Positions 18,657-27,279 of a stretch of DNA of 64,000 nucleotides are shown one piece after another. The first letter of the stretch is position 1. Each line of letters opens with the position of its first letter. Origin of the DNA: Bordetella genomosp. 13 (GTDB lineage Bacteria; Pseudomonadota; Gammaproteobacteria; Burkholderiales; Burkholderiaceae_B); NCBI RefSeq assembly GCF_002119665.1, contig NZ_CP021111.1, forward strand, positions 3,100,001 through 3,164,000. Reading direction: 5' to 3'. Below the pieces are notes generated by a model. The model was given only the letters and a program-made list of their open reading frames with translations, made no database searches and was not told the origin of the DNA. The position numbers were made by a program, and so were the translations under genes.

Positions 18657-19595
18657 TCAGGAGGCCTGGCGGGAGGCGCTTTCGCCGCCTTGCGCGGCGT
18701 CGCGCTGGCGTTCGTGATCCGCGGCGGCGCGCTGCGCCAGGCGGGCGATTGCGCGGGCGGCATGACTGTCCGGTCCTTCCACCCACGTCGCCGTGAACGC
18801 CAGGTCGGGCAAGGGGTCGGCCTGCACCGACAGCAGGCGCAATTCGCCGCTGGCCAGCTCCTTGCCCAGGAACACCGGCGCGATGACGCTGGTGCCGATG
18901 CAGTCCAGCGTCATGCGCACCACCATCGACAGCGAGGCGCTGCCGTACATGCGGGGCGCCACGCCGGCCCGCACCAGCATGTCCTGCACCGCCCGATACG
19001 GACTGCTGCTGGACGGATACGTGATGACGGGCAATTGGCCCACACGCGCCAGCGTCAGCGGCTCGGGACCGAGATCCAGCCTGGGGCTGGCCACCCATGC
19101 CAGCGGGTACGTGCACAACGGCACGTTCTCGACGCGGGCCTCGCGCACGGGTCCCATGAGAAAGGCCAGGTCGATCTGGCGCGCCAGAAGCTGGCCGCGC
19201 AGCACGTGCGTGGTGTCCACCTCGATCTGCAGGACCAGCGCCGGATAGGCCGCATGCACGTGCTCGATGAGCGCGGGCAGCCAGGTCTGGACGATGGTCT
19301 CGGCCACGCCCATGCGCAAGGTGCCGCTCATGACGTTCTGCTCGCGCGCGGCCTGCATCATGTCGCGCCGCACCTGCAGCATGCGCTCGGCATGCGACAG
19401 CAGTTCGTGGCCCTTGCCCGTCAGCGTGACCCCGCGCGCGTCGCGTTCGAACAGGCGCACGCCCAGGTCGCTTTCGAGCGAGGCGATGCGCTGCGAGATC
19501 GCGGGCTGGGTGGTGTTGAGCTTCTCGGACGCGGCACGGAAACTGCCCAGGGAGGCCACCCAGAAAAAAGTCTCGATATGGCGTAGGTCGATCAT
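18657..19595 (-). CDS. LysR-family transcriptional regulator
   Basis: A 312-aa protein with an N-terminal LysR helix-turn-helix (about 1-60: HIETFFWVASLGSFRAASEK, TTQPAISQRIASLESDLGVRLFERD) and a substrate-binding-like domain from about 90 (GTLRMGVAETIVQTWLPAL). ATG at 19595 is used because the protein begins there at the domain. It lies 371 bp upstream of dctP2 on the same strand and is the likely regulator of the TRAP-2/amidase cluster. Confidence 0.9.
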   Translation of the reverse strand: MIDLRHIETFFWVASLGSFRAASEKLNTTQPAISQRIASLESDLGVRLFERDARGVTLTGKGHELLSHAERMLQVRRDMMQAAREQNVMSGTLRMGVAETIVQTWLPALIEHVHAAYPALVLQIEVDTTHVLRGQLLARQIDLAFLMGPVREARVENVPLCTYPLAWVASPRLDLGPEPLTLARVGQLPVITYPSSSSPYRAVQDMLVRAGVAPRMYGSASLSMVVRMTLDCIGTSVIAPVFLGKELASGELRLLSVQADPLPDLAFTATWVEGPDSHAARAIARLAQRAAADHERQRDAAQGGESASRQAS

Positions 19596-19759
19596 GGCTT
19601 GCGTGCGGACAGGCCACGAGGGTAGCACGCCGGCCTGGCCCTTGCGGGCCGGGCGTACGGCCGCGGTGCGCCCGGACGCACCGGCGAGCGGCGTATCATG
19701 TCGCCCTGCCGGCCGCCGCGCGCGGCCCGAACAAGACCAAAGACCTCCAGGAGACCCGC

Positions 19760-20701
19760 ATGCACGGGGCCCGTTCCGTCCCAGCCGCGCCCGCCTCGGC
19801 CGCGCCCATCACACGCCCCCTGGCAGGCATAGGCTTGCTGGTGCTGTCGCTGTTCACGCTGTCCTGTCTGGATGGCAGCGGCAAATGGGTCATGGCCGCC
19901 GGCGTGCCGCTGCTGGTGCTGTCGTGGGTCCGCTATGCCGTGCACCTGGTATTGGTGCTGGCGCTGATGGTGCCGCGCCGCGGCTGGGGCGTGGTGCGCT
20001 CTGTGGGCCCGCGCGACCAGATCCTGCGCGGCGCCGCCATGCTGTGCGCCACGCTGATGTTCTTCACCACCCTGCGCTATCTGCCCCAGGCCCAGGCCAC
20101 CGCCATCAACTTCCTGGCGCCGCTGATCGTGCTGGCCAGCGCGCCCTGGGTGCTGCGCGAACCGCCGCGCCTGTCGCGCTGGGTCGCGGCCGGCGTGGCT
20201 TTCGCCGGCGTGCTGATCGTGATCCGGCCGGGCGGCGGCCTGCCCTTCATCGGCGTGGTTTCCGGCCTGCTGACGGCCTTCTGCTTCGCGGCGCAGTACG
20301 TCCTGACGCGCCGCGTGGCGCGCGACGATCCGTATACCTCGCTGGTCTGGAGCGGCGCGGTGGGCACCGTGGCATTGACGCTGGCCCTGCCGCTGACGCT
20401 GCCGCCGGCCCTGCCCGTGCTGCGCGAACTCGACGTATGGACCTGGCTGGCCCTGCTGTCCACCGGCGTATCCGGCGCGCTGGGCCATCTGCTGCAGATT
20501 GCAGCCTATCGCAACGCGCCGGCCTCGACGCTGGCGCCGTTCACGTACCTGCAGATCATCAGCGCCACGACGGTGGGCTGGCTGATGTGGGGACACTTTC
20601 CCGATGCGCTGACCTGGCTGGGCATCGCGGTGATCTGCACCAGCGGCATCGCCATCGGGATGATCGAGTGGCGACGTTCGCGGGCGGCCGGCAGGGCCTG
20701 A
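19760..20701 (+). CDS. EamA/DMT-family transporter
   Basis: A 313-aa membrane protein with ten hydrophobic segments in two EamA repeats (about 25-150 and 165-295), each with five helices. Typical stretches are FFTTLRYLPQAQATAINFLAPL at the end of repeat 1 and GALGHLLQIAAYRNAPASTLAPF in repeat 2. AGGAG precedes the ATG. Family members export amino acids, purines or other metabolites, and the substrate here cannot be inferred. It stands alone, divergent from lysR2. Confidence 0.88.
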   Translation: MHGARSVPAAPASAAPITRPLAGIGLLVLSLFTLSCLDGSGKWVMAAGVPLLVLSWVRYAVHLVLVLALMVPRRGWGVVRSVGPRDQILRGAAMLCATLMFFTTLRYLPQAQATAINFLAPLIVLASAPWVLREPPRLSRWVAAGVAFAGVLIVIRPGGGLPFIGVVSGLLTAFCFAAQYVLTRRVARDDPYTSLVWSGAVGTVALTLALPLTLPPALPVLRELDVWTWLALLSTGVSGALGHLLQIAAYRNAPASTLAPFTYLQIISATTVGWLMWGHFPDALTWLGIAVICTSGIAIGMIEWRRSRAAGRA

Positions 20702-20734
20702 GTCGGATCGCGGCCGCCGCCTGGATCGCGGCGG

Positions 20735-21406
20735 CTACGCCATCAGCCGGCCGGCCGACAGCACCAGTTGCCGGCCGCAGCGCGCGGCCAGTTCCGGATC
20801 GTGCGTGACCAGCACCAGCGTGGCGCCATGTTCGCGGTGCAATTCGAACATGAGATCGATGACGGTCTCGCCCGTGGCGGCGTCCAGGCTGCCGGTGGGC
20901 TCGTCGGCGAACAACAGGCCGGGCCGCACGACGAAGGCACGCGCCAGCGAGACGCGCTGCTGCTCGCCGCCGGACAGCGTGCGCGGGTAATGATGCAGTC
21001 GCTCGCCCAGGCCCACGCGTTCGAGCATGGCCTGCGCCGGCTCGCGCGCGGCCTGGCCCGCCAGTTCCAGCGGCAGCATCACGTTCTCGAGGGCCGTGAG
21101 ATTCGGCAAGAGCTGGAAGGACTGAAACACGAAGCCCACGTGGTTGGCACGCAGGCGGGCCCGCGCGTCTTCATCCAGGGAAAACAGGTCTTGTCCGGCC
21201 AGCCGCACGCTGCCCGACGAGGGAACGTCCAGCCCCGCCAGCAGTCCCAATAGCGTGGACTTGCCCGAGCCCGAGCTGCCGGTGATTGCCACCGCGGTGC
21301 CGGCTGCAACACTGAATTCGATACCATCGAGTATCGAAAGCTCGCCGCCGGCATCGGCCACGCGCTTGCCCAGCCCTTTCACCTCGATCGAATTGATGCT
21401 ATCCAT
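20735..21406 (-). CDS. ABC transporter ATP-binding protein (YbbA/LolD-like)
   Basis: A 223-aa ATPase with Walker A GSSGSGKS (about 42-49), Q-loop in FVFQSFQLLPNLTALENV, signature LSGGEQQR, Walker B LLFADEPTGSLD and the switch His in LVTHD. This is the MacB/LolD/YbbA type. As in Escherichia coli it is divergent from the tesA-like esterase gene, which suggests YbbA. No partner YbbP-like permease gene lies nearby. The start at 21406 overlaps the tesA start codon on the opposite strand (shared CATG). Confidence 0.88.
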   Translation of the reverse strand: MDSINSIEVKGLGKRVADAGGELSILDGIEFSVAAGTAVAITGSSGSGKSTLLGLLAGLDVPSSGSVRLAGQDLFSLDEDARARLRANHVGFVFQSFQLLPNLTALENVMLPLELAGQAAREPAQAMLERVGLGERLHHYPRTLSGGEQQRVSLARAFVVRPGLLFADEPTGSLDAATGETVIDLMFELHREHGATLVLVTHDPELAARCGRQLVLSAGRLMA

Positions 21407-22046
21407 GCGCCTACTTTCCCGTGTGTTTCTGGCCGCGACCGCGGTCGCACTGTTTTCCACCGCCCAGGCTCAGACCAGCCCGCCCGCCGCGGGTTCCGCA
21501 ACCCGCAGCGTGCTGGTGGTAGGCGACAGCCTGTCGGCCGAATACGGCATCGCGCGCGGCACCGGATGGGTGCCGCTGCTGTCGCGACGGCTGGCCGAAC
21601 AATACCCCAATTATCGTGTCGTCAATGCCAGCATCAGCGGCGACACGACCAGCGGCGGCGTGACGCGCCTGCCCGCCCTGCTCAAGCAGCACGAGCCCGC
21701 GGTGGTGCTGCTGGAACTGGGCTCGAACGACGCCCTGCGCGGGCTGTCGCTCGAGATGACCGAGAAGAACCTGCGCACGATGGCCCAGCGCGCGAAAGAG
21801 GCCGGCGCCAAGGTGCTGGTGGTGGGCATGCGCATACCGCCCAACTATGGCCGCGAATACACCGAGCGCTTCATGCAGGCCTTCGCCACGGTGGCCAAGG
21901 AGGAGTCGGCGCCGCTGGTGCCGTTCCTGCTCGACGGCATCGCCGCGGACCGCGGGATGTTCCAGGCCGACGGCATCCACCCCAACGAAGACGCCCAGCC
22001 GAGGCTGCTGGACAACGTCTGGCCGCACCTGAAGCCGCTGCTGTAG
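21405..22046 (+). CDS. tesA: TesA-like SGNH esterase / thioesterase I
   Basis: A 213-aa periplasmic hydrolase. A signal peptide (about 1-22, ending in AQAQ) precedes block I GDSLS (nucleophile Ser), block II SISGDTTSGG, block III ELGSNDALRG and block V DGIHPN (catalytic Asp and His). This is the pattern of E. coli TesA/ApeA/PldC. It is divergent from a YbbA-like ATPase gene. ATG at 21405 gives a good signal peptide; an ATG at 21396 is an alternative. Confidence 0.92.
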   Translation: MRLLSRVFLAATAVALFSTAQAQTSPPAAGSATRSVLVVGDSLSAEYGIARGTGWVPLLSRRLAEQYPNYRVVNASISGDTTSGGVTRLPALLKQHEPAVVLLELGSNDALRGLSLEMTEKNLRTMAQRAKEAGAKVLVVGMRIPPNYGREYTERFMQAFATVAKEESAPLVPFLLDGIAADRGMFQADGIHPNEDAQPRLLDNVWPHLKPLL

Positions 22047-22058
22047 CGGCCTGCGTGC

Positions 22059-24023
22059 TTAGCCCGCGTCGGGCGTCTGCGCCTGCATCAGCGGTTCGGC
22101 CGCGGGCAGCACCTTCACCTCGTACTGCTGGCGCAGCAGCTTCACCACGGCATCCTGCTCGGCCGCGCCCCAGGCGCTGCTGAGCTGGCTGCTGAGCATG
22201 GTGTGATCTTCGGGCGAGAACACTGTGCCGGGCGCGACGCGCTCCAGGCGCACCACGGTGTAATCGGGGCCCATCGCGACGCCCGCGTAGCCGGGCTTGC
22301 CCTCGGCGGGCGGCGTCATGCCCATGATGGCTTCGAGCAGCGGACGCGGCGTCTGGCCCGGGTCCTGGCGCGACAGCGTGCGAGCCTCGCCGAAGCCCTC
22401 GGGCGCGGCGCCTGCCTGCGTGCCTTCCTGCAGCGCCTTCAGCGCGGCCTCGCCTGCCTGGCGCGCGGCCTGGGCGGCGCGCTCGGACACCAGGCGCTGG
22501 CGGATGCTGTCTTGCACCTCGGCCAGCGGCGGCACGTGCGCCGGCTTCACCTGCTGCACACGCACGGCCAGCATGGTGTCCGGAGCCAGTTCGATGACGC
22601 CCGAGTTGGCCTTGTCGCGCAGCACTTCGGGCGAGTACAGGGTCTGGCGCACGCGGGGATTGTCCAGCAGCGCGGCGTCGGGGCTGGCCGAGGCGGCATC
22701 GGCGCCGCTCTGGCCTGCGGGCAGCAGGCCGGTGCGGGTGATGCCCGAGGCCGTGCGCAGCTTCACATTGAGCGCGTCGGCGGCCGGCTGCAGGCTGTCG
22801 CGCTGGTCATAGACCAGCTTGGTCAGGCTGGTGGCCATGTCGGCGAAACGCGCCGAGGCCAGCTGCTTGCGGATCTCGGCCGTGATCTGGTCCTTCACCT
22901 CGGCCAGCGGCTTGACCGCGCCGGCCTGGAAGTCGGTGACCTTCAGCACGTGAAAGCCCGCGGGGGTCTCGACCACGCCGGAGACCTGGTCCTTGGACAG
23001 CGCGCCGGCCGCCTGCTGCAGCGTGGGCGGCACCACCCAGCCCAGGTCGCCGCCCTGGCCCGCCGAGCCGGCGTCCTGCGATTCCTTGCGGGCCAGATCG
23101 GCGAAGCCAGCGGGGTTGGCCGCGGCCTGCTTGGCGATCTGGTCGGCACGCTGGCGCGCCTGCTTGCGGTCGTCCTCGGAAGCGCCCGGCGCGACCTGGA
23201 TCAGGATGTGGCTGAGGCGGCGGCGTTCGGGCTGCCCGAAGCGCGACTGGTTCTGCTTGTAGTAGCTGTCGACGTCGGCATCGCTGACGGTCACGCCCTG
23301 CGAAGCGGCGGCCTCGTCCAGCACCAGGTACTGGGCCTGAACCTGCTCGGGCACTTCGAGCTGCTGCTTGTTGGCGTCGTACCAGGCCTGGATATCCTGC
23401 TGCGAGACCTGCACCTTGTCGCGGTAGTCGGCCGCGGCGAACACGCGCGTCTGCACGGTGCGCTGCTGCACGAAGGCGCTTTCGATGCCGTCGACCACCG
23501 AGGCCGGCAGGCGCGAGGTGGCGGACACCGGATCCAGCACGCGCGAGACGGCCAGGTCGCGGCGCAGGCCGGCCTCGAACGAGGTGGGAGTGAGCCCCTG
23601 CGCGGCCAGCACCTGGCGATAGCGCTCGGGCGAGAAGCGGCCGTTGTCCTGCACCTGCGGGATGGCGGCGATGGTGTTGCGCAGCGCGCCGTCCGACACC
23701 GAGAAGCGGTTGTCGGCGGCCACCTGGGCCAGCAGGCGCTGGTCGATCAGGTCGTCCAGCAGCTGGCGGCGCATGGCGGGAGTGTCGACCAGCGCCGCGT
23801 CGAAGCGCGAACCCAGGCGCTGGCGCATCTGCTCGAGCTGATTGCGGTGGGCGGCGTCGAACTCGGCGCGCGAGATCTGCTGTTCGCCGACGTCGGCCAG
23901 TTCGGGCTCGCGGTTGACGAAGGTCTCGTAGCTGGAGACGCCGACGACCATGAAAGAAGGCACGATCAACAGCAGCAGGATGAATTGCATCCAGCGACGG
24001 TGAGTGCGAATGAAATCGAACAT
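22059..24023 (-). CDS. ppiD: peptidyl-prolyl isomerase PpiD (SurA_N/parvulin)
   Basis: A 654-aa inner-membrane-anchored periplasmic folding factor. A single N-terminal membrane segment (about 13-31, FILLLLIVPSFMVVGVSSY) is followed by a SurA-N-like chaperone region (about 40-230). One parvulin domain (about 265-365; RRLSHILIQVAP, LARKESQDAGSAGQGGDLGWV, FHVLKVTDF) and a long C-terminal region follow. Length matches PpiD (about 620-650 aa). It probably assists outer-membrane and secreted proteins. It is convergent with tesA, with a 12-bp gap. Confidence 0.92.
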   Translation of the reverse strand: MFDFIRTHRRWMQFILLLLIVPSFMVVGVSSYETFVNREPELADVGEQQISRAEFDAAHRNQLEQMRQRLGSRFDAALVDTPAMRRQLLDDLIDQRLLAQVAADNRFSVSDGALRNTIAAIPQVQDNGRFSPERYRQVLAAQGLTPTSFEAGLRRDLAVSRVLDPVSATSRLPASVVDGIESAFVQQRTVQTRVFAAADYRDKVQVSQQDIQAWYDANKQQLEVPEQVQAQYLVLDEAAASQGVTVSDADVDSYYKQNQSRFGQPERRRLSHILIQVAPGASEDDRKQARQRADQIAKQAAANPAGFADLARKESQDAGSAGQGGDLGWVVPPTLQQAAGALSKDQVSGVVETPAGFHVLKVTDFQAGAVKPLAEVKDQITAEIRKQLASARFADMATSLTKLVYDQRDSLQPAADALNVKLRTASGITRTGLLPAGQSGADAASASPDAALLDNPRVRQTLYSPEVLRDKANSGVIELAPDTMLAVRVQQVKPAHVPPLAEVQDSIRQRLVSERAAQAARQAGEAALKALQEGTQAGAAPEGFGEARTLSRQDPGQTPRPLLEAIMGMTPPAEGKPGYAGVAMGPDYTVVRLERVAPGTVFSPEDHTMLSSQLSSAWGAAEQDAVVKLLRQQYEVKVLPAAEPLMQAQTPDAG

Positions 24024-24412
24024 GGAATCCCTGTTGCCGCGTCCGGCGCAGCCGCCCCGGACTTCGAGAAAACGATCAAAAGCCGCACCATACTTCGGTT
24101 CGCGTGCCGAAGGCCCGGCGGCATGTGGATGAAGCTACGTTGTTGCGGCGCCTTCGGCTTGCAATGCCTGGGCGCCCGGGCGGCAAAAGCACGTGCGCCG
24201 CGCGGGCGGCCACCCTTGCCAAGTGCGCGGAGTTTACCATTCCCGTCGCCGTGTTACGCCCGCTGCGCAGATGCCCCGCGGCATCGCCAAACGGGCCATA
24301 AGGACCTCGATAGCGCCGTCCATATGCCCGCCATCGTCGACCCCCCCTCGCTGGTATGCTTGCAAGTCCGAAACGCCCGTCGCCGCAATCCGTGCGGCAC
24401 CGCGCCCGCCTC
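24024..24412. other. 389-bp gap upstream of ppiD and the glycerophosphodiesterase gene
   Basis: Divergent intergenic region. No tRNA, small coding gene or strong repeat is visible. In many relatives hupB or a tRNA lies near ppiD, but neither is seen here. Promoters for both neighbours are expected, but none could be assigned with confidence. Confidence 0.5.
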
Positions 24413-25159
24413 ATGACCGCCCCATTCTCCTGGACCTACCCGACCCACATCGCGCACCGCGGCGGCGGACGCCTGGCGCCCGAAAACACGCTGGCCGCGC
24501 TGCGCGTCGGCCGGCATCACGGCTACCGCATGGCCGAGTTCGACGTGAAGCTCAGCCGCGACGGCGTGGCCGTGCTGCTGCACGACGACGACCTGGACCG
24601 CACCACGAACGGCCACGGCCCCGCCGCGGCGCGCGACTATGCCGAACTGGCGCGGCTGGATGCCGGCAGCTGGCACAGCGCCGAGTATGCGGGCGAACCG
24701 GTGCCGACGTTCGAGGCCGTGGCGCGGCATGCGCGCGCCACCGGGCTGGCATGCAACGTCGAGATCAAGCCATGCCCCGGCCGCGATGCCGAAACGGGCG
24801 AGGCCGTCGCGCGCCTGGCGCAACGGCTGTGGAGCGGCGCGGCGCTGCCGCCGCTGCTGTCCTCTTTCTCGGAAACCGCGCTGGCCGCCGCCCGCCACGC
24901 CGCGCCCGACCTGCCGCGCGCCCTGCTGGTGGACGCCGTGCCGGCCGACTGGGCCGAGCGCCTGCGGCAGCACGGCTGCGTGGCGCTCAACATCAATCAC
25001 AAGAACGCCACGCCGCAGGTGGTGCAGGCCGTGCACGACGCCGGCTACCGGCTGTGCCTCTGGACGATCAACGACCCCGAGCGCGCCAGCCAACTGCTGG
25101 GCTGGGGCGTGGACGCCATCTTTACCGACGAACTGGCCGCCATCCGTCCGGCCGCCTAG
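24413..25159 (+). CDS. ugpQ: glycerophosphodiester phosphodiesterase (UgpQ-like)
   Basis: A 248-aa cytoplasmic enzyme with the GDPD TIM barrel: IAHRGGGRLAPENTLAAL (catalytic His, Arg and Glu) at the start, EFDVKLSRDGVAVLLHDDDLDRTT (metal-binding Glu/Asp and second His), NVEIKP in the middle and GVDAIFTDEL at the end. It would hydrolyse glycerophosphodiesters to glycerol-3-phosphate. ATG at 24413 removes an unlikely Arg/Pro-rich extension. No ugp transporter is nearby. Confidence 0.92.
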   Translation: MTAPFSWTYPTHIAHRGGGRLAPENTLAALRVGRHHGYRMAEFDVKLSRDGVAVLLHDDDLDRTTNGHGPAAARDYAELARLDAGSWHSAEYAGEPVPTFEAVARHARATGLACNVEIKPCPGRDAETGEAVARLAQRLWSGAALPPLLSSFSETALAAARHAAPDLPRALLVDAVPADWAERLRQHGCVALNINHKNATPQVVQAVHDAGYRLCLWTINDPERASQLLGWGVDAIFTDELAAIRPAA

Positions 25160-25167
25160 GAACCGCC

Positions 25168-26025
25168 TTGTTCAGCTATCGACACGCCTTCCACGCGGGC
25201 AACCATGCCGACGTGCTCAAGCACGCCATCCTGGTCCACACGCTGGATTACCTGAATCGCAAGGACGCGCCGTACTGGGTGGTGGACACGCACGCGGGCG
25301 CGGGCCTGTACCTGCTGGACAGCGACTGGTCTTCCAAGAACGCGGAACATGCCGATGGCGTGGGGCGCCTGTGGGACCGCACCGACCTGCCTCCCATCCT
25401 CGCCGACTATGTGGCGCGCGTGCGCGACTACAACGCCGATGGCCGGCTGCGCCACTATCCGGGCTCACCCTGGCTGACGCTGGACGCCATGCGCGATCGC
25501 GACAGGCTGCGCATGTTCGAACAGCATCCCACCGAATCGGACGTGCTGGTGCGCAACCTGGAAAAGCGCGACCGCGTGTCTCTGCGCCAGGCCACGGTGT
25601 TCGGAGCCGACGGCTTCGAGGGCGTGAAGGCGCTGCTGCCGCCGCCCACCCGCCGCGGCATGGTGCTGATCGATCCGTCGTACGAGGACAAGCGCGACTA
25701 TCGCCGCACGCTGCTCACGGTGAAGGAAGGATTGAAGCGCTTCGCCACCGGCACATATGTCGTGTGGTACCCGCTGGTGCAGCGCGTCGAGGCGGGCGAA
25801 CTGGCGCGCCAGCTGCAGCACCTGCAGGTCAAGAACTGGCTGAACGTCACGCTGGCCGTGAAGAAGCCCGCGTCCGATGGCTTTGGGCTGCACGGCAGCG
25901 GAATGTTCCTGGTGAATCCGCCGTATACGCTGCACGACGCATTGAAGACGGCCATGCCGTTCCTGGCGCGCGAACTGGCGCAGGACGACCGGGCGGGATT
26001 CACGCTGGATCATCGCGCGGCGTGA
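25168..26025 (+). CDS. rlmJ: 23S rRNA (adenine-2030-N6)-methyltransferase RlmJ
   Basis: A 285-aa protein opening with the family hallmark FSYRHAFHAGNHADVLKH. It also has DTHAGAGLY (SAM-binding motif) and LIDPSYEDKRDY, corresponding to the DPPY catalytic motif with Ser replacing the second Pro. A TTG at 25168 is the only start that gives the expected M-(L/F)-SYRH beginning, with AGGA eight bases upstream; no ATG fits. It lies eight bases after the glycerophosphodiesterase gene, so the two are probably co-transcribed. Confidence 0.9.
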   Translation: MFSYRHAFHAGNHADVLKHAILVHTLDYLNRKDAPYWVVDTHAGAGLYLLDSDWSSKNAEHADGVGRLWDRTDLPPILADYVARVRDYNADGRLRHYPGSPWLTLDAMRDRDRLRMFEQHPTESDVLVRNLEKRDRVSLRQATVFGADGFEGVKALLPPPTRRGMVLIDPSYEDKRDYRRTLLTVKEGLKRFATGTYVVWYPLVQRVEAGELARQLQHLQVKNWLNVTLAVKKPASDGFGLHGSGMFLVNPPYTLHDALKTAMPFLARELAQDDRAGFTLDHRAA

Positions 26026-26068
26026 TGCGTCGCGCGGTGGGATCGGGCCCGTTGGGACGTGCGGATTC

Positions 26069-26677
26069 CTAGCGGGGCGGCCGCGGTTTCGATGCCTGTC
26101 GCAGACGATGGATACTCGAATGCGGGGCTTGCGCGATCGTCTTCCACGCCGCGACCTTGTCGCGCGCCCATCGTATCGCCCAATCGAACTCCGGCTGAAA
26201 CGGCGAACGGATATTGGCCCAGGCGTGAGACTGGGTCGGCCGCTTGCCCAAATGATCCAGCGCCTCGTCGATGCCGTCCAGTTTGGCGGCAAGCAACACC
26301 GCCAGCTCCTGTTCGGGTACCGCTTCCACGGGTCCTTCATTTTGAAGCATGACCCAATCGAAAAGGTCTCGCGCGGTGAGGGCCCAACCGCGGAGAAACA
26401 GCTTCTTGGCCAGGACCTCTGCGGGTGGCTCCAGAGGTAGCAACGTCTCGGCCGCCGGGGGGTTCCAGAGGTCCGCGTCGACCAAGAGCGGCGCGGAGAC
26501 GACAAAATCGATCTCACCCTCGGCGAAGCGCAGCTTGACGTGGATATTGTCCTCGTTATAGCCCCTGATCTCGTCGTCGAAGCGATCGTTCAGACGCGGC
26601 GATACGAAGGGCAACCAGCCCGGAGAGTCGACGAAGAGATCGATATCGTCACTGATGCGATGGTTCAGGGCGAGCAT
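26069..26677 (-). CDS. AbiEii/AbiGii-type nucleotidyltransferase, probably 5'-damaged
   Basis: A 202-aa reading from an internal ATG. HRISDDIDLFVDSP near the start is the nucleotidyltransferase metal-binding motif (DDIDLF), and EVLAKKLFLRGWALTARDLFD is the AbiEii-type helical motif (K, RD, FD). The conserved segment continues upstream of this ATG as PALGGGTRL in the same frame, back to a stop at 26771, but with no ATG/GTG/TTG. The natural start (MAVSMQQIL, ATG at 26771 touching the partner stop) is in another frame. This fits a one-base frameshift between about 26714 and 26750. It may be a toxin-like or tRNA-modifying transferase, or a pseudogene. Confidence 0.65.
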   Translation of the reverse strand: MLALNHRISDDIDLFVDSPGWLPFVSPRLNDRFDDEIRGYNEDNIHVKLRFAEGEIDFVVSAPLLVDADLWNPPAAETLLPLEPPAEVLAKKLFLRGWALTARDLFDWVMLQNEGPVEAVPEQELAVLLAAKLDGIDEALDHLGKRPTQSHAWANIRSPFQPEFDWAIRWARDKVAAWKTIAQAPHSSIHRLRQASKPRPPR

Positions 26678-26770
26678 CAGGCGCGTCCCGCCCCCCAGGG
26701 CAGGCGAGAAAGATTCGCCGCCATGCCGACGGCCATCGTCGATCGAGGATCTGCTGCATGGAAACGGCCA

Positions 26771-27130
26771 TCACAGCACGCCCTCCAGCGCTTCCTCCCA
26801 GGTGAGCGACCTCGGACCGTCCCATTCTTTCCGGACGTGTTCGTACAGCGCCTGAGCCTCTTCCAGCCGCACGCCCGCCTCGAAGCAGGCACGGCCGACG
26901 ATCTCGGGCGAGAGTTCGACGAACATAGTTGCAAGCAGCTCTTTCGCCAAATCACTGGCGAACACTGAATCGAGATTGCCCGTCCTGAACGCGGCGGCTA
27001 CGTCCTGCGGACGCACGACGGCACCGTAGGGCGCGTTCAGATGCGTGGCAATGAGATTCAGGTACGCGGTGGCGGGCATCCGGATATCCTCGACGGGCAG
27101 TTCCGGTCTACGGACCGGGTTGCCGGCCAT
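26771..27130 (-). CDS. hypothetical protein paired with the AbiEii-type gene
   Basis: A 119-aa protein, not recognised. It is acidic in its second half (FVELSPEIVGRACFEAGVRLEEAQALYEH and a Trp-rich end WDGPRSLTWEEALEGVL), probably all helical, without signal peptide. Its TGA overlaps the ATG of the intended downstream nucleotidyltransferase start by one base (TGATG), so the two form a translationally coupled pair, as in AbiE-like toxin-antitoxin systems. It does not resemble the winged-helix AbiEi antitoxin. GC content is lower than in flanking genes, suggesting acquisition. Confidence 0.6.
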   Translation of the reverse strand: MAGNPVRRPELPVEDIRMPATAYLNLIATHLNAPYGAVVRPQDVAAAFRTGNLDSVFASDLAKELLATMFVELSPEIVGRACFEAGVRLEEAQALYEHVRKEWDGPRSLTWEEALEGVL

Positions 27131-27279
27131 TATCGCTCCGGAATCGCCGCCGCGACACCGGTGTACGCCCGGCGCCGATTACCGTCACAAGCGCCTGTTG
27201 TTCTCGCCAGGTGGCATGGCAGCCTATCGAATCGAACGCCGGCCAGATGAATCGCCCCGTCTGGCCGGCCTGCCCGTCC

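Noticed and set aside
24024..24412. tRNA gene or hupB upstream of ppiD
   Set aside because: No acceptor stem, no T-loop consensus (GGTTCGAATCC-like), and no HU-like reading frame found.
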